Below are positions 8,671 through 22,721 of a stretch of 64,000 bases of DNA, one piece after another; positions within the stretch are counted from its first letter, which is position 1; each line of letters opens with the position of its first letter. The stretch covers positions 1,054,001 to 1,118,000 of the forward strand of contig NZ_JAXCIL010000002.1 in the NCBI RefSeq assembly GCF_034387475.1, in the 5' to 3' direction. A program made the translations under genes and the position numbers. A model generated the notes under the pieces. It was not told the origin of the DNA, searched no databases, and was given only the letters and a program-made list of their open reading frames with translations. This stretch comes from Pseudomonas sp. Teo4. GTDB taxonomy: Bacteria > Pseudomonadota > Gammaproteobacteria > Pseudomonadales > Pseudomonadaceae.

Positions 8671-10566
8671 GTGGTGGATTTCCCTTCCCGTTTTGAAGTG
8701 ATCGTCATCGGCGGCGGCCATGCCGGTACCGAGGCTGCGCTTGCGTCTGCACGCATGGGTGTGAAAACCCTGCTGCTGACCCATAACGTGGAAACCCTCG
8801 GTCACATGAGCTGCAACCCCGCCATTGGCGGTATCGGTAAAAGTCATCTGGTCAAAGAGATCGATGCACTGGGCGGCGCAATGGCGCTGGCTACCGATAA
8901 AAGCGGCATTCAGTTCCGTGTGTTGAACAACCGCAAAGGCCCAGCAGTGCGTGCAACCCGCGCACAAGCCGACCGCGCCATCTACAAGGCGGTGGTACGC
9001 GAAATTCTGGAAAACCAGCCGAACCTGTGGATATTCCAGCAGTCCTGTGACGACCTGATCGTCGAACAGGACCAGGTCAAAGGTGTGGTGACGCAGATGG
9101 GTCTGCGTTTCTTTGCAGAATCGGTGGTGCTGACCACCGGTACCTTCCTCGGTGGGCTTATCCACATTGGTTTGCAGAACCATTCCGGTGGCCGTGCCGG
9201 CGATCCGCCTTCGATTGCCCTGGCTCACCGCATGCGCGAACTGCCACTGCGCGTCGGCCGACTGAAAACCGGTACCCCACCGCGCATCGATGGGCGTTCG
9301 GTGGACTTCTCGGTGATGACCGAACAGCCAGGCGACACACCGATTCCGGTCATGTCGTTCATGGGCAATGCTGAAATGCACCCACGTCAGGTGAGCTGCT
9401 GGATTACCCACACCAATGCGCGCACCCACGACATCATCGCGTCGAACCTCGATCGTTCACCGATGTATTCCGGCGTCATCGAAGGTGTCGGCCCCCGTTA
9501 TTGCCCGTCGATCGAAGACAAGATCCATCGCTTTGCCGACAAGGAAAGCCACCAGGTGTTCATCGAGCCGGAAGGCCTGACCACCCATGAGCTTTACCCG
9601 AACGGTATTTCCACTTCGCTGCCGTTCGACGTGCAGCTTGAGCTGGTACGTTCGATCCGTGGCATGGAAAACGCGCACATCGTGCGCCCGGGTTATGCCA
9701 TCGAGTATGACTACTTCGACCCGCGAGATCTGAAGTACAGCCTCGAGACCAAAGTCATCGGCGGCCTGTTCTTCGCTGGCCAGATCAACGGCACCACCGG
9801 TTACGAAGAAGCTGGCGCCCAGGGCCTGTTGGCCGGGACCAACGCCGCTTTGCGTGCACAAGGCCGCGAAAGCTGGTGCCCACGTCGCGATGAAGCGTAC
9901 ATCGGTGTACTGGTCGATGACCTGATCACCCTGGGTACCCAGGAGCCGTACCGCATGTTCACCTCGCGTGCCGAGTACCGTTTGATCCTGCGCGAGGACA
10001 ATGCCGACCTGCGTCTGACCGAGAAGGGACGTGAACTGGGTCTGATCGACGATCAGCGCTGGGCAGCCTTCTGTGCCAAGCGCGATGGTATCGAGCGCGA
10101 AGAGCAGCGACTCAAGTCGACCTGGGTACGACCCAACACGCCGCAAGGTCAGGCCATTGTGGATAAGTTCGGCACGCCGCTGAGCCACGAATACAGTCTG
10201 TTGAACCTGCTCGCACGCCCTGAGATCGATTACGCCGGGCTGATCGAAGCGACCGGTGGTGAAGTCATTGATCCACAAGTCGCCGAGCAGGTGGAAATCA
10301 AGACCAAGTACGCGGGCTACATCGACCGCCAACAGGAAGAAATCGCTCGCCTGCGCGCCAGCGAAGACACCCGCCTGCCTGTGGATATCGACTACACCAC
10401 GATTTCCGGCCTGTCCAAGGAAATCCAGGGCAAGCTCGGCCAGACCCGCCCGGAAACCCTGGGCCAGGCTTCGCGTATCCCTGGCGTTACGCCGGCGGCG
10501 ATTTCCCTGTTGCTGATTCATCTGAAAAAACGCGGCGCAGGCCGCGAATTGGAGCAAAGCGCTTGA
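8671..10566 (+). CDS. mnmG: MnmG (GidA), tRNA U34-modifying FAD enzyme
   Basis: MnmG is the FAD- and NADH-dependent partner of MnmE in wobble-uridine modification. The ~630-residue protein has an N-terminal FAD-binding Rossmann motif [13 protein letters not shown] and the conserved family segment around [21 protein letters not shown]. The start is GTG; two adjacent GTGs (8671, 8674) are possible. The end overlaps the rsmG start by 4 nt, which suggests coupling. Transcription of this gene next to the origin has long been linked to initiation in other bacteria. Confidence 0.97.
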   Translation: MVDFPSRFEVIVIGGGHAGTEAALASARMGVKTLLLTHNVETLGHMSCNPAIGGIGKSHLVKEIDALGGAMALATDKSGIQFRVLNNRKGPAVRATRAQADRAIYKAVVREILENQPNLWIFQQSCDDLIVEQDQVKGVVTQMGLRFFAESVVLTTGTFLGGLIHIGLQNHSGGRAGDPPSIALAHRMRELPLRVGRLKTGTPPRIDGRSVDFSVMTEQPGDTPIPVMSFMGNAEMHPRQVSCWITHTNARTHDIIASNLDRSPMYSGVIEGVGPRYCPSIEDKIHRFADKESHQVFIEPEGLTTHELYPNGISTSLPFDVQLELVRSIRGMENAHIVRPGYAIEYDYFDPRDLKYSLETKVIGGLFFAGQINGTTGYEEAGAQGLLAGTNAALRAQGRESWCPRRDEAYIGVLVDDLITLGTQEPYRMFTSRAEYRLILREDNADLRLTEKGRELGLIDDQRWAAFCAKRDGIEREEQRLKSTWVRPNTPQGQAIVDKFGTPLSHEYSLLNLLARPEIDYAGLIEATGGEVIDPQVAEQVEIKTKYAGYIDRQQEEIARLRASEDTRLPVDIDYTTISGLSKEIQGKLGQTRPETLGQASRIPGVTPAAISLLLIHLKKRGAGRELEQSA

Positions 10567-11213
10567 GTTCCCTGGTCACCCCGCAACACGCAGAAGAGTT
10601 GTCCACAGGTGCGCGCCAGCTCGGTGTCGAGTTGAGCGCCGAGCAGCACGAAAAGCTGCTGGGTTACCTGGCCCTGTTGATCAAATGGAACAAAGCCTAC
10701 AACCTCACCGCCGTGCGTGACCCTGACGAGATGGTTTCGCGCCATTTGCTCGACAGCCTGAGCGTCATGTCGTTTATCCACAGCGACCGCCAACATTGGC
10801 TGGACGTTGGGAGCGGCGGTGGCATGCCTGGCATTCCGTTGGCTATCCTGCATCCGAGCAAAAAAGTGACGGTGCTGGATGCCAACGGCAAGAAGACGCG
10901 CTTCCTGACCCAGGTGAAAATGGAGCTCAAACTGGACAACCTCACGGTTATCCACAGCCGGGTCGAAGCCTTCCAACCGCCGCAACCGTTCAGCGGAATC
11001 ATCTCCCGCGCCTTCAGCAGCATGGAGAACTTCACCAACTGGACCCGCCATCTGGGCGACACCGGGACGCAATGGCTTGCAATGAAGGGGCTGCATCCTG
11101 CCGATGAACTGGTAGCATTGCCCGCAGACTTCACAGTGGAAAGCGAGCAGGCCCTGACCGTTCCAGGTTGCCAGGGCCAGCGCCATCTGCTGATACTGCG
11201 CCGCAAGGCATGA
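10563..11213 (+). CDS. rsmG: RsmG, 16S rRNA G527 N7-methyltransferase
   Basis: RsmG methylates N7 of G527 in 16S rRNA with S-adenosylmethionine; loss gives low-level streptomycin resistance in other bacteria. The 216-residue protein has the SAM-binding motif [16 protein letters not shown] and begins [13 protein letters not shown]. The TTG start at 10563 overlaps the mnmG stop by 4 nt and gives the family N-terminus. Two perfect DnaA boxes lie inside the gene (10774-10782 and 10948-10956). Confidence 0.95.
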   Translation: MSSLVTPQHAEELSTGARQLGVELSAEQHEKLLGYLALLIKWNKAYNLTAVRDPDEMVSRHLLDSLSVMSFIHSDRQHWLDVGSGGGMPGIPLAILHPSKKVTVLDANGKKTRFLTQVKMELKLDNLTVIHSRVEAFQPPQPFSGIISRAFSSMENFTNWTRHLGDTGTQWLAMKGLHPADELVALPADFTVESEQALTVPGCQGQRHLLILRRKA

Positions 11214-11231
11214 CTGGGAACACACGCAACA

Positions 11232-12023
11232 ATGGCTAAGGTATTCGCAATCGCGAACCAGAAAGGTGGTGTGGGCAAGACCACCACCTGTATCAATCTT
11301 GCAGCATCGCTGGCTGCGACCAAGCGTCGTGTGCTGCTGATCGACCTCGATCCGCAGGGCAACGCCACCATGGGCAGCGGTGTGGACAAACATGAACTCG
11401 AGCACTCGGTCTATGACCTGTTGATCGGGGAATGCGACCTTGCCCAGGCCATGCACTACTCCGAGCACGGCGGCTTCCAGCTGCTGCCGGCCAACCGCGA
11501 CCTGACCGCCGCGGAAGTGGTGCTGCTTGAAATGCAGGTCAAGGAGAGCCGCCTGCGCAATGCCCTGGCGCCGATCCGCGAAAATTACGATTACATCCTC
11601 ATCGATTGCCCGCCGTCGCTGTCGATGCTGACGCTCAACGCCCTGGTCGCCTCCGATGGCGTGATTATCCCGATGCAGTGCGAGTACTACGCGCTGGAAG
11701 GTCTCAGTGACCTTGTGGATAACATCAAGCGCATTGCCGCTCGTCTGAATCCGGCGCTGAAAATCGAGGGCTTGCTGCGGACCATGTACGACCCGCGCCT
11801 GAGCCTGAACAACGATGTTTCGGCGCAGCTCAAGGAACACTTCGGCGAGCAGCTGTACGATACGGTCATTCCGCGCAACATCCGCCTGGCCGAAGCACCG
11901 AGCTTTGGCATGCCAGCGTTGGCCTACGACAAGCAATCGCGTGGCGCACTGGCCTATCTGGCCCTGGCCGGGGAACTGGTACGCCGTCAACGCCGTCAAT
12001 CACGCACTGCACAAACAACTTAA
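11232..12023 (+). CDS. parA: ParA (Soj) chromosome-partitioning ATPase
   Basis: ParA is a Walker-type ATPase that binds DNA nonspecifically and moves ParB-parS complexes to segregate replicated origins. The 263-residue protein has the deviant Walker A NQKGGVGKTTT at residues 9-19 and the switch motif YILIDCPPSLS. It lacks the N-terminal HTH of plasmid ParA proteins, as expected for a chromosomal type. It starts 18 nt after rsmG and 9 nt separates it from parB. The gene contains a DnaA box (11714-11722). Confidence 0.96.
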   Translation: MAKVFAIANQKGGVGKTTTCINLAASLAATKRRVLLIDLDPQGNATMGSGVDKHELEHSVYDLLIGECDLAQAMHYSEHGGFQLLPANRDLTAAEVVLLEMQVKESRLRNALAPIRENYDYILIDCPPSLSMLTLNALVASDGVIIPMQCEYYALEGLSDLVDNIKRIAARLNPALKIEGLLRTMYDPRLSLNNDVSAQLKEHFGEQLYDTVIPRNIRLAEAPSFGMPALAYDKQSRGALAYLALAGELVRRQRRQSRTAQTT

Positions 12024-12032
12024 GGAATCCGC

Positions 12033-12905
12033 ATGGCCGTTAAGAAACGGGGTCTCGGACGTGGGTTGGATGCACTGCTAAGTGGTCCTTCCGTCAGCGC
12101 GCTTGAAGCGCAGGCTGTCAAGATCGACCAGAAAGAACTGCAACACCTGCCAGTCGAGCTGATCCAGCGCGGCAAGTACCAGCCGCGCCGCGACATGGAT
12201 CCGGAGGCGCTGGAAGAGCTGGCGCACTCGATTCGCAACCATGGCGTCATGCAGCCGATCGTGGTTCGCCCGATCGACGGCAACCGCTATGAAATCATCG
12301 CCGGTGAGCGCCGCTGGCGCGCCACCCAGCAGGCTGGCCTGGACACCATCCCGGCCATGGTTCGCGAAGTGCCCGATGAAGCTGCCATCGCCATGGCGCT
12401 GATCGAGAACATCCAGCGCGAGGACCTCAACCCGCTGGAAGAAGCCCTCGCCCTGCAGCGCCTGCAGCAGGAGTTCGAGCTGACTCAGCAACAAGTGGCC
12501 GACGCCGTGGGCAAGTCGCGGGTGACCGTGGCCAACCTGCTGCGCCTGATCTCGCTGCCGGAAGTCATCAAGACCATGCTTGCTCACGGCGACCTGGAGA
12601 TGGGCCACGCCCGTGCCTTGCTCGGTCTGGAGGAAGATCGTCAGGAGGAGGGGGCGCGTCATGTTGTCGCACGTGGCCTGACCGTGCGCCAAACTGAGGC
12701 ACTGGTACGTCAGTGGCTCAATGGCAAACCTGATCCGGTCGAACCGAGCAAACCTGATCCGGACATCGAGCGCCTTGAACAGCGGCTCGCAGAGCGCCTG
12801 GGCTCCCCCGTGCAGATTCGTCACGGCAACAAGGGCAAAGGCCAGTTGGTTATTCGTTATAACTCGCTTGACGAGTTGCAAGGCGTGCTTGCTCACATCC
12901 GCTGA
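12033..12905 (+). CDS. parB: ParB (Spo0J) chromosome-partitioning protein
   Basis: ParB binds parS, spreads along DNA as a CTP-dependent clamp, and is moved by ParA. The 290-residue protein has the CTP-binding ParB/Srx domain with the signature GERRWRA (about residues 90-96) and ENIQREDLNPLEEA, then a helix-turn-helix (LTQQQVADAVGKSRVTVANLLRL region), and a C-terminal dimerisation domain. It directly follows parA. A parS-like site is present in recF. Confidence 0.96.
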   Translation: MAVKKRGLGRGLDALLSGPSVSALEAQAVKIDQKELQHLPVELIQRGKYQPRRDMDPEALEELAHSIRNHGVMQPIVVRPIDGNRYEIIAGERRWRATQQAGLDTIPAMVREVPDEAAIAMALIENIQREDLNPLEEALALQRLQQEFELTQQQVADAVGKSRVTVANLLRLISLPEVIKTMLAHGDLEMGHARALLGLEEDRQEEGARHVVARGLTVRQTEALVRQWLNGKPDPVEPSKPDPDIERLEQRLAERLGSPVQIRHGNKGKGQLVIRYNSLDELQGVLAHIR

Positions 12906-12950
12906 AACAATTCCCGTTGTAGCGCGCAGTCGGAAATCACTACCGAAGAG

Positions 12951-12979
12951 TTGAATAGGGGTTAATCCACCCCTATACT
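12951..12979 (+). promoter_or_regulatory. Sigma-70 promoter of the atp operon
   Basis: TTGAAT (12951-12956) and TATACT (12974-12979) are separated by 17 bp, about 75 bp upstream of the atpI start. An inverted repeat, AGGGGTTAATCCACCCCT, fills most of the spacer and might bind a regulator or be coincidental. Confidence 0.7.
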
Positions 12980-13054
12980 CTGCGCGCATTTTGTCGGCAC
13001 AAATTATGCCAAGTCATAGCTGACTTGTTGGTCGACTTCCGAGGAGCAGTTTTG

Positions 13055-14348
<1,294 letters not shown>

Positions 14349-14369
14349 GACCGCCTGGCGTGTCTGATA

Positions 14370-14396
14370 GCCTTCCCCGCTCGTTTGGGGGAGGGC
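14370..14396 (+). other. Intercistronic stem-loop atpB-atpE
   Basis: GCCTTCCCC and GGGGAGGGC form a stem around an 8-9 nt loop in the 142-bp gap between atpB and atpE. It is followed by only a short T-rich stretch, so it could be an mRNA-stabilising or partial-attenuation element rather than a full terminator. Confidence 0.55.
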
Positions 14397-14475
14397 TTTA
14401 AAAGTCCGCAAGGGCAGCTGTACCTAACGATTTGTTTTACCGCTTCAAACTAAAAACCTAACCAATACGACGTAA

Positions 14476-14748
<273 letters not shown>

Positions 14749-14805
14749 TCACTCGTACCCACGAGTTGATGGCTGTGATGAATTAAGACCGAGCGAGGTG
14801 TTGGC

Positions 14806-15276
14806 GTGAACATTAATGCAACCCTGATTGGCCAATCCGTTGCCTTCCTGATTTTTGTACTCTTCTGCATGAAGTACGTATGGCCTCCGGTCATCACTGC
14901 TCTGCAAGAGCGCCAAAAGAAGATTGCCGACGGCTTGGACGCTGCCAACCGCGCAGCTCGCGACCTGGAGCTGGCCCAAGAGAAAGTGGGTCAGCAACTG
15001 CGTGAAGCTAAAGCACAAGCAGCCGAAATCATTGAGCAAAGCAAGAAACGCGCTGCTCAGCTTGTCGAGGAAGCCCGTGATCAGGCCCGCGTCGAAGCTG
15101 ACCGTGTGAAGGCTCAGGCTCTGGCCGAGATCGAACAGGAACTGAACAGTGCTAAAGACGCCCTGCGTGCCCAAGTGGGTGCTCTGGCCGTTGGTGGTGC
15201 TGAAAAGATCCTTGGCGCCACAATCGATCAAAACGCGCATGCGGAGCTGGTTAACAAACTGGCCGCTGAAATTTAA
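14806..15276 (+). CDS. atpF: ATP synthase F0 subunit b
   Basis: Subunit b is the peripheral stalk that links F0 to F1. The 156-residue protein has one N-terminal transmembrane segment ([19 protein letters not shown]) and a long charged coiled coil rich in Ala, Lys and Glu. The GTG start at 14806 gives the family N-terminus [10 protein letters not shown]. atpH follows after 12 nt. Confidence 0.96.
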   Translation: MNINATLIGQSVAFLIFVLFCMKYVWPPVITALQERQKKIADGLDAANRAARDLELAQEKVGQQLREAKAQAAEIIEQSKKRAAQLVEEARDQARVEADRVKAQALAEIEQELNSAKDALRAQVGALAVGGAEKILGATIDQNAHAELVNKLAAEI

Positions 15277-15288
15277 GCGAGGGCGATC

Positions 15289-15825
15289 ATGGCAGAACTG
15301 ACCACGTTGGCCCGACCTTACGCTAAGGCTGCCTTTGAGCATGCCCAGGCCCATCAGCAACTGGCCAATTGGTCAGCCATGCTCGGCCTGGCTGCTGCGG
15401 TGTCGCAAGACGACACCATGCAGCGCCTGCTCAAGGCCCCGCGACTGACGAGCGCAGAAAAGGCCGCCACGTTCATTGACGTGTGCGGTGACAAGTTCAA
15501 TGCACAGGCACAGAATTTCATTCGTGTTGCCGCGGAAAACGACCGTCTCCTGCTTCTGCCGGAGATTGCCGCTCAGTTCGACCTGTACAAGGCCGAGCAA
15601 GAGAAATCCGTGGACGTGGAAGTCACCAGTGCCTTCGCGTTGAACCAAGAACAGCAAGACAAACTCGCCAAGGTTCTCAGTGCACGGCTAGGCCAGGAAG
15701 TGCGCCTGCACGCGTCGGAGGATGCCAGCCTGATTGGCGGCGTCGTCATCCGCGCTGGTGACCTGGTAATCGATGGCTCTGTTCGCGGCAAAATCGCGAA
15801 ACTGGCCGAAGCATTGAAATCTTGA
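15289..15825 (+). CDS. atpH: ATP synthase F1 subunit delta
   Basis: Subunit delta caps the alpha3-beta3 hexamer and holds the b stalk. The 178-residue protein begins [19 protein letters not shown] and ends with the conserved [21 protein letters not shown] block, the family signature. It sits between atpF and atpA with short gaps. Confidence 0.96.
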   Translation: MAELTTLARPYAKAAFEHAQAHQQLANWSAMLGLAAAVSQDDTMQRLLKAPRLTSAEKAATFIDVCGDKFNAQAQNFIRVAAENDRLLLLPEIAAQFDLYKAEQEKSVDVEVTSAFALNQEQQDKLAKVLSARLGQEVRLHASEDASLIGGVVIRAGDLVIDGSVRGKIAKLAEALKS

Positions 15826-15846
15826 GTTTGAAGGGGCAGCAGAGCA

Positions 15847-17391
<1,545 letters not shown>

Positions 17392-17396
17392 GCCGC

Positions 17397-17418
17397 AGCG
17401 GGGGCTGCGGCCCCCGCT
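17397..17418 (+). other. Intercistronic stem-loop atpA-atpG
   Basis: AGCGGGGGC and GCCCCCGCT form a perfect 9-bp stem with a 4-nt loop right after the atpA stop. There is no T-run, so it is more likely a 3' protective or translation-tuning hairpin than a terminator. Confidence 0.6.
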
Positions 17419-17439
17419 TGCTAACCTGATAGGTGATAC

Positions 17440-18300
17440 ATGGCAGGCGCAAAAGAGATTCGCAGTAAGATTGCGAGCATCAAAAGCACGCAAAAAATTA
17501 CCAGCGCCATGGAGAAAGTGGCGGTCAGCAAGATGCGCAAGGCACAAATGCGCATGGCTGCTAGCCGTCCTTACGCGGAGCGTATCCGCCAGGTGATCGG
17601 TCATCTGGCCAACGCCAACCCGGAATACCGCCACCCGTTCATGATCGAGCGCCCTGTAAAGCGCGCCGGTTATATCGTGGTGAGCAGTGACCGTGGTCTG
17701 TGCGGTGGCTTGAACACCAACCTGTTCAAGGCCCTGGTCAAGGACATGAACGAAAACCGCGAACAGGGCGTGGAAATCGACCTGTGCGTGATCGGCAGCA
17801 AGGGTGCGACTTTCTTCCGCATCTTTGGCGGCAACGTCGTAGCCGCGATCAGCCACCTGGGCGAAGAGCCATCGATCAACGATCTGATCGGCTCCGTCAA
17901 AGTGATGCTGGACGCCTACCTGGACGGCCGTATCGATCGCCTCTCGGTGGTTTCGAACAAGTTCATCAACACCATGACCCAAAAACCGACGGTCGAGCAA
18001 TTGGTACCGTTGGTGGCAACCCCGGATCAGGATCTCAAGCATCACTGGGACTACCTGTACGAACCCGACGCAAAAGAGCTGCTGGACGGCTTGATGGTGC
18101 GTTACGTGGAGTCGCAGGTCTACCAGGCGGTGGTCGAGAACAACGCTGCTGAACAAGCGGCCCGGATGATCGCAATGAAGAACGCCACAGACAACGCCGG
18201 TGATCTGATCAAAGAACTCCAGTTGATCTACAACAAGGCGCGTCAGGCTGCGATCACCCAGGAGATCTCGGAAATCGTCGGCGGCGCTGCCGCGGTTTAA
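17440..18300 (+). CDS. atpG: ATP synthase F1 subunit gamma
   Basis: Subunit gamma is the rotating central shaft. The 286-residue protein begins [20 protein letters not shown] and ends with the conserved helix around [17 protein letters not shown], which inserts into the hexamer. It starts 48 nt after atpA; atpD follows after 27 nt. Confidence 0.97.
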   Translation: MAGAKEIRSKIASIKSTQKITSAMEKVAVSKMRKAQMRMAASRPYAERIRQVIGHLANANPEYRHPFMIERPVKRAGYIVVSSDRGLCGGLNTNLFKALVKDMNENREQGVEIDLCVIGSKGATFFRIFGGNVVAAISHLGEEPSINDLIGSVKVMLDAYLDGRIDRLSVVSNKFINTMTQKPTVEQLVPLVATPDQDLKHHWDYLYEPDAKELLDGLMVRYVESQVYQAVVENNAAEQAARMIAMKNATDNAGDLIKELQLIYNKARQAAITQEISEIVGGAAAV

Positions 18301-19704
<1,404 letters not shown>

Positions 19705-19709
19705 TCCCG

Positions 19710-19727
19710 GCGCCCCGAAAGGGGCGC
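19710..19727 (+). other. Intercistronic stem-loop atpD-atpC
   Basis: GCGCCCC-GAAA-GGGGCGC forms a perfect 7-bp stem with a stable GNRA tetraloop just after the atpD stop. There is no T-run. It is the third hairpin at a gene border within this operon. Confidence 0.6.
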
Positions 19728-19748
19728 TAATCAGGTTGAGGCAAGCAG

Positions 19749-20168
19749 ATGGCTATGACAGTCCATTGCGATATCGTCAGCGCGGAAGGAGAAATCTTCT
19801 CCGGTCTGGTCGAGATGGTAGTAGCGCACGGCAACCTGGGCGATCTGGGTATCGCTCCAGGCCACGCGCCGCTGATCACCAATCTCAAACCAGGTCCTAT
19901 CACGCTGACCAAGCAGGGTGGCACCCAAGAGGTGTTCTACATCTCTGGTGGCTTCCTCGAGGTCCAGCCGAACATGGTCAAGGTGCTCGCCGATACCGTG
20001 CAACGTGCTGCCGACCTGGATGAAGCTCAGGCTCAGGAAGCCCTCAAGGCTGCCGAGAATGCCCTGAATCTGAAAGGCGCGGACTTCGACTACGGCGCCG
20101 CTGCCGCACGTCTGGCCGAGGCCGCAGCCCAGCTGCGTACCGTCCAGCAACTGCGCAGAGGCAAGTAA
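19749..20168 (+). CDS. atpC: ATP synthase F1 subunit epsilon
   Basis: Subunit epsilon is part of the rotor and inhibits ATP hydrolysis. The 139-residue protein begins [19 protein letters not shown] and has the beta-sandwich motif [12 protein letters not shown], followed by a two-helix C-terminal domain. Two nearby ATGs (19749 and 19755) are possible starts. It is the last gene of the operon; a terminator follows. Confidence 0.96.
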   Translation: MAMTVHCDIVSAEGEIFSGLVEMVVAHGNLGDLGIAPGHAPLITNLKPGPITLTKQGGTQEVFYISGGFLEVQPNMVKVLADTVQRAADLDEAQAQEALKAAENALNLKGADFDYGAAAARLAEAAAQLRTVQQLRRGK

Positions 20169-20205
20169 TCAGCCTTAGGCTGAGCACTGCTGTAGCGATT
20201 GAGTA

Positions 20206-20232
20206 AAAGGGTAGCCTCGGCTACCCTTTTTC
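20206..20232 (+). terminator. Rho-independent terminator of the atp operon
   Basis: AAAGGGTAGCC and GGCTACCCTTT pair around a 3-nt loop and run into a T-rich tail, 37 nt after atpC. Confidence 0.9.
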
Positions 20233-20286
20233 TTTTTCCGATTTCCCCGGTCATTTCACTGACCACCCAGGATTGGTAGCCAGTCA

Positions 20287-21654
20287 ATGTCACTCGATAT
20301 CGTTATTCTCGCCGCCGGCCAAGGTACCCGCATGCGCTCGGCGCTGCCCAAGGTGCTGCATCCGGTGGCTGGCAACTCCATGCTTGGCCATGTTATCCAC
20401 AGCGCGCGCCAGCTCCAGCCGCAAGGTATTCATGTGGTCATCGGGCATGGCGCCGAGCTGGTTCGCGAACGCCTGGCCGCCGACGATCTGAATTTCGTCA
20501 TGCAGGAAAAGCAGCTGGGCACCGGGCATGCGGTTGCCCAGGCCTTGCCTGCCCTGAGTGCGGACACTGTGCTGGTGTTGTACGGCGATGTGCCGCTGAT
20601 AGAAGTTGAGACCCTGCAGCGCCTGCTGGCCAAGGTCAACGAACAACAGCTGGGCCTGCTCACCGTGACCTTGGACGACCCGACCGGTTATGGCCGTATT
20701 GTGCGTGACGCACAGGGCCAGGTCGCGGCGATCGTCGAGCACAAGGACGCCAGCGAAGCACAGAAAGCGATCAAGGAAGGCAACACCGGTATTCTTGCTG
20801 TGCCAGCCGGCCGCTTGGCTGAATGGTTGGGCCGTCTGTCGAACAACAACGCCCAAGGTGAGTACTACCTGACCGACGTGATCGCCATGGCGGTGGCCGA
20901 TGGCCTGGTGGTCGCGACCGAGCAGCCGCATGACCCAATGGAAGTGCAGGGCGCCAATGACCGGCGCCAGCTGTCAGAACTGGAGCGTCACTACCAGTTG
21001 CGTGAAGGTCGCCGACTGATGGCACAAGGCGTGACGTTGCGTGACCCGGCTCGCTTCGATGTGCGTGGTGAAGTAACCGTTGGTCGCGATGTGCTGATCG
21101 ACGTCAACGTGATTCTCGAAGGCAAGGTGGTCATCGAGGACAACGTGGAAATCGGCCCCAACTGCGTCATCAAGAACAGCACCTTGCGCAAGGGTGTCGT
21201 GGTCAAGGCGAACAGCCATCTGGAAGGTGCGGTGATGGGCGAGGGCAGCGATGCCGGCCCGTTCGCTCGTCTGCGTCCGGGTAGCGTGCTTGAGGCCAAG
21301 GCCCATGTGGGTAACTTCGTCGAACTGAAGAATGCCCATCTGGGAGAGGGCGCCAAGGCAGGCCACCTGACGTATCTGGGCGATGCCGAGATCGGTGCGC
21401 GCACCAACATTGGCGCTGGCACCATCACCTGCAACTACGATGGCGCCAACAAGTTCAAGACTGTGATGGGCGAGGACGTATTCATCGGTTCGAACAACTC
21501 GTTGGTAGCGCCTGTGGATATCAAAGCGGGGGCGACCACCGCTGCGGGATCTACCATCACCCAGACGGTCGAGGCAGGCCAACTCGCCGTGGCCCGTGCG
21601 CGCCAGCGCAACATCGAAGGCTGGAAACGGCCAGAGAAGATCAAGAAGAGCTGA
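20287..21654 (+). CDS. glmU: GlmU, bifunctional GlcNAc-1-P uridyltransferase / GlcN-1-P acetyltransferase
   Basis: GlmU makes UDP-GlcNAc, the precursor of peptidoglycan and LPS, in two steps. The 455-residue protein has an N-terminal nucleotidyltransferase domain with [19 protein letters not shown] and a C-terminal left-handed beta-helix of hexapeptide repeats (about residues 250-440). It belongs to the same pathway as glmS downstream. A perfect DnaA box lies in its 5' part (20393-20401). It ends with a terminator. Confidence 0.98.
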   Translation: MSLDIVILAAGQGTRMRSALPKVLHPVAGNSMLGHVIHSARQLQPQGIHVVIGHGAELVRERLAADDLNFVMQEKQLGTGHAVAQALPALSADTVLVLYGDVPLIEVETLQRLLAKVNEQQLGLLTVTLDDPTGYGRIVRDAQGQVAAIVEHKDASEAQKAIKEGNTGILAVPAGRLAEWLGRLSNNNAQGEYYLTDVIAMAVADGLVVATEQPHDPMEVQGANDRRQLSELERHYQLREGRRLMAQGVTLRDPARFDVRGEVTVGRDVLIDVNVILEGKVVIEDNVEIGPNCVIKNSTLRKGVVVKANSHLEGAVMGEGSDAGPFARLRPGSVLEAKAHVGNFVELKNAHLGEGAKAGHLTYLGDAEIGARTNIGAGTITCNYDGANKFKTVMGEDVFIGSNNSLVAPVDIKAGATTAAGSTITQTVEAGQLAVARARQRNIEGWKRPEKIKKS

Positions 21655-21678
21655 TTATCCACAGCCCTTTCAATCCGA

Positions 21679-21711
21679 AGCCGACTTATGTGAATAAGTC
21701 GGCTTTTTTAT
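21679..21711 (+). terminator. Rho-independent terminator after glmU
   Basis: AGCCGACTTAT and ATAAGTCGGCT pair around a 4-nt loop followed by TTTTTT. A perfect DnaA box (21655-21663) lies between the glmU stop and this hairpin. Confidence 0.9.
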
Positions 21712-21744
21712 TGTCTGAGCAACGGTCTTGTGGTGGCTGTACTG

Positions 21745-21830
21745 GCCCAATCGCCGGCAAGCCGGCTCCCACATGGACTGCGCAGATCTTGAGATCATGT
21801 GGGAGCTGGCTTGCCGGCGATAGGGCCGGT
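21745..21830. repeat. Inverted pair of P. putida-type REP elements
   Basis: The unit GCCGGCAAGCCGGCTCCCACA at about 21753-21773 is repeated inverted at about 21798-21819 (TGTGGGAGCTGGCTTGCCGGC), with about 25 bp between. This head-to-head arrangement is the usual REP pair of P. putida, placed here in the glmU-glmR gap. REPs are extragenic and often targets of IS insertion. A second perfect DnaA box follows at 21846-21854. Confidence 0.85.
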
Positions 21831-21942
21831 GCATGCGAAACATAATTATCCACAGACGATTTTTCCAACCCACAACTTGACGAATCGCCCAGCTTAGGTT
21901 TTGATTGCAATTATTATCTTTCGAATCGAAACTTAAGCGCTC

Positions 21943-22719
21943 ATGTCGAAACGAAACACTCCCCAACGCCGTCACAACATCCTGGCCTTGCTCAGTGAGC
22001 AGGGAGAGGTGAGTGTGGATGGATTGGCCAAGCGCTTCGAAACCTCGGAAGTGACCATTCGCAAAGACCTCGCAGCGTTGGAGGCCAACGGCCTGTTGCT
22101 GCGGCGTTATGGTGGTGCCGTGCCGGTTCCACAAGAGATGCTGGGCGAATCTGTCCAGCCAGTGTCTGCCTATAAAAAGGCCATTGCCCGAGCGGCGGTA
22201 GCCCGAATCCGTGAACATGCTCGGATCATCATCGACAGCGGTAGCACCACTGCCGCCATGATTCCCGAACTCGGGCGACAACCAGGATTGGTGGTGATGA
22301 CCAATTCCCTGAATGTGGCCCGCGCCATCAGCGAACTGGAGCACGAACCGGTACTGTTGATGACCGGCGGTACCTGGGACCCGCACTCCGAGTCGTTCCA
22401 GGGCCAGGTCGCTGAGCAGGTACTACGCTCTTACGATTTCGACCAGTTGTTCATCGGTGCCGATGGCATCGACCTCAATCGCGGCACCACAACATTCAAC
22501 GAATTGTTGGGTCTGAGCCGAGTGATGGCCGAGGTCGCCCGTGAAGTGATCGTGATGGTCGAGTCGGACAAGGTCGGGCGCAAGATCCCCAACCTCGAGC
22601 TGCCCTGGGGCAGCGTTACCACCCTTATTACCGATGAACGCCTGCCCGCAGCGGCACGCGAACAGATTCAAGCCCGCGGCATCAACCTGATCTGCGCCGC
22701 GATCAGCCAGGAGCAATAA
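21943..22719 (+). CDS. glmR: DeoR-family transcriptional regulator, probable regulator of glmS
   Basis: The 258-residue protein has an N-terminal DeoR helix-turn-helix ([20 protein letters not shown], then [16 protein letters not shown]) and a C-terminal sugar-phosphate sensor domain with [13 protein letters not shown] and IGADGI. It ends 2 nt before glmS and is likely co-transcribed with it. In P. aeruginosa the orthologue next to glmS is called GlmR and controls amino-sugar metabolism; the assignment here rests on position and family. The effector is probably a glucosamine phosphate, by inference. Confidence 0.88.
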   Translation: MSKRNTPQRRHNILALLSEQGEVSVDGLAKRFETSEVTIRKDLAALEANGLLLRRYGGAVPVPQEMLGESVQPVSAYKKAIARAAVARIREHARIIIDSGSTTAAMIPELGRQPGLVVMTNSLNVARAISELEHEPVLLMTGGTWDPHSESFQGQVAEQVLRSYDFDQLFIGADGIDLNRGTTTFNELLGLSRVMAEVAREVIVMVESDKVGRKIPNLELPWGSVTTLITDERLPAAAREQIQARGINLICAAISQEQ

Positions 22720-22721
22720 TC

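Noticed and set aside
8413..9429. 338-codon minus-strand frame across the mnmE-mnmG gap and mnmG
   Set aside because: Mostly antisense to mnmG, and its end lies in the DnaA-box cluster; no ribosome binding site or family features.
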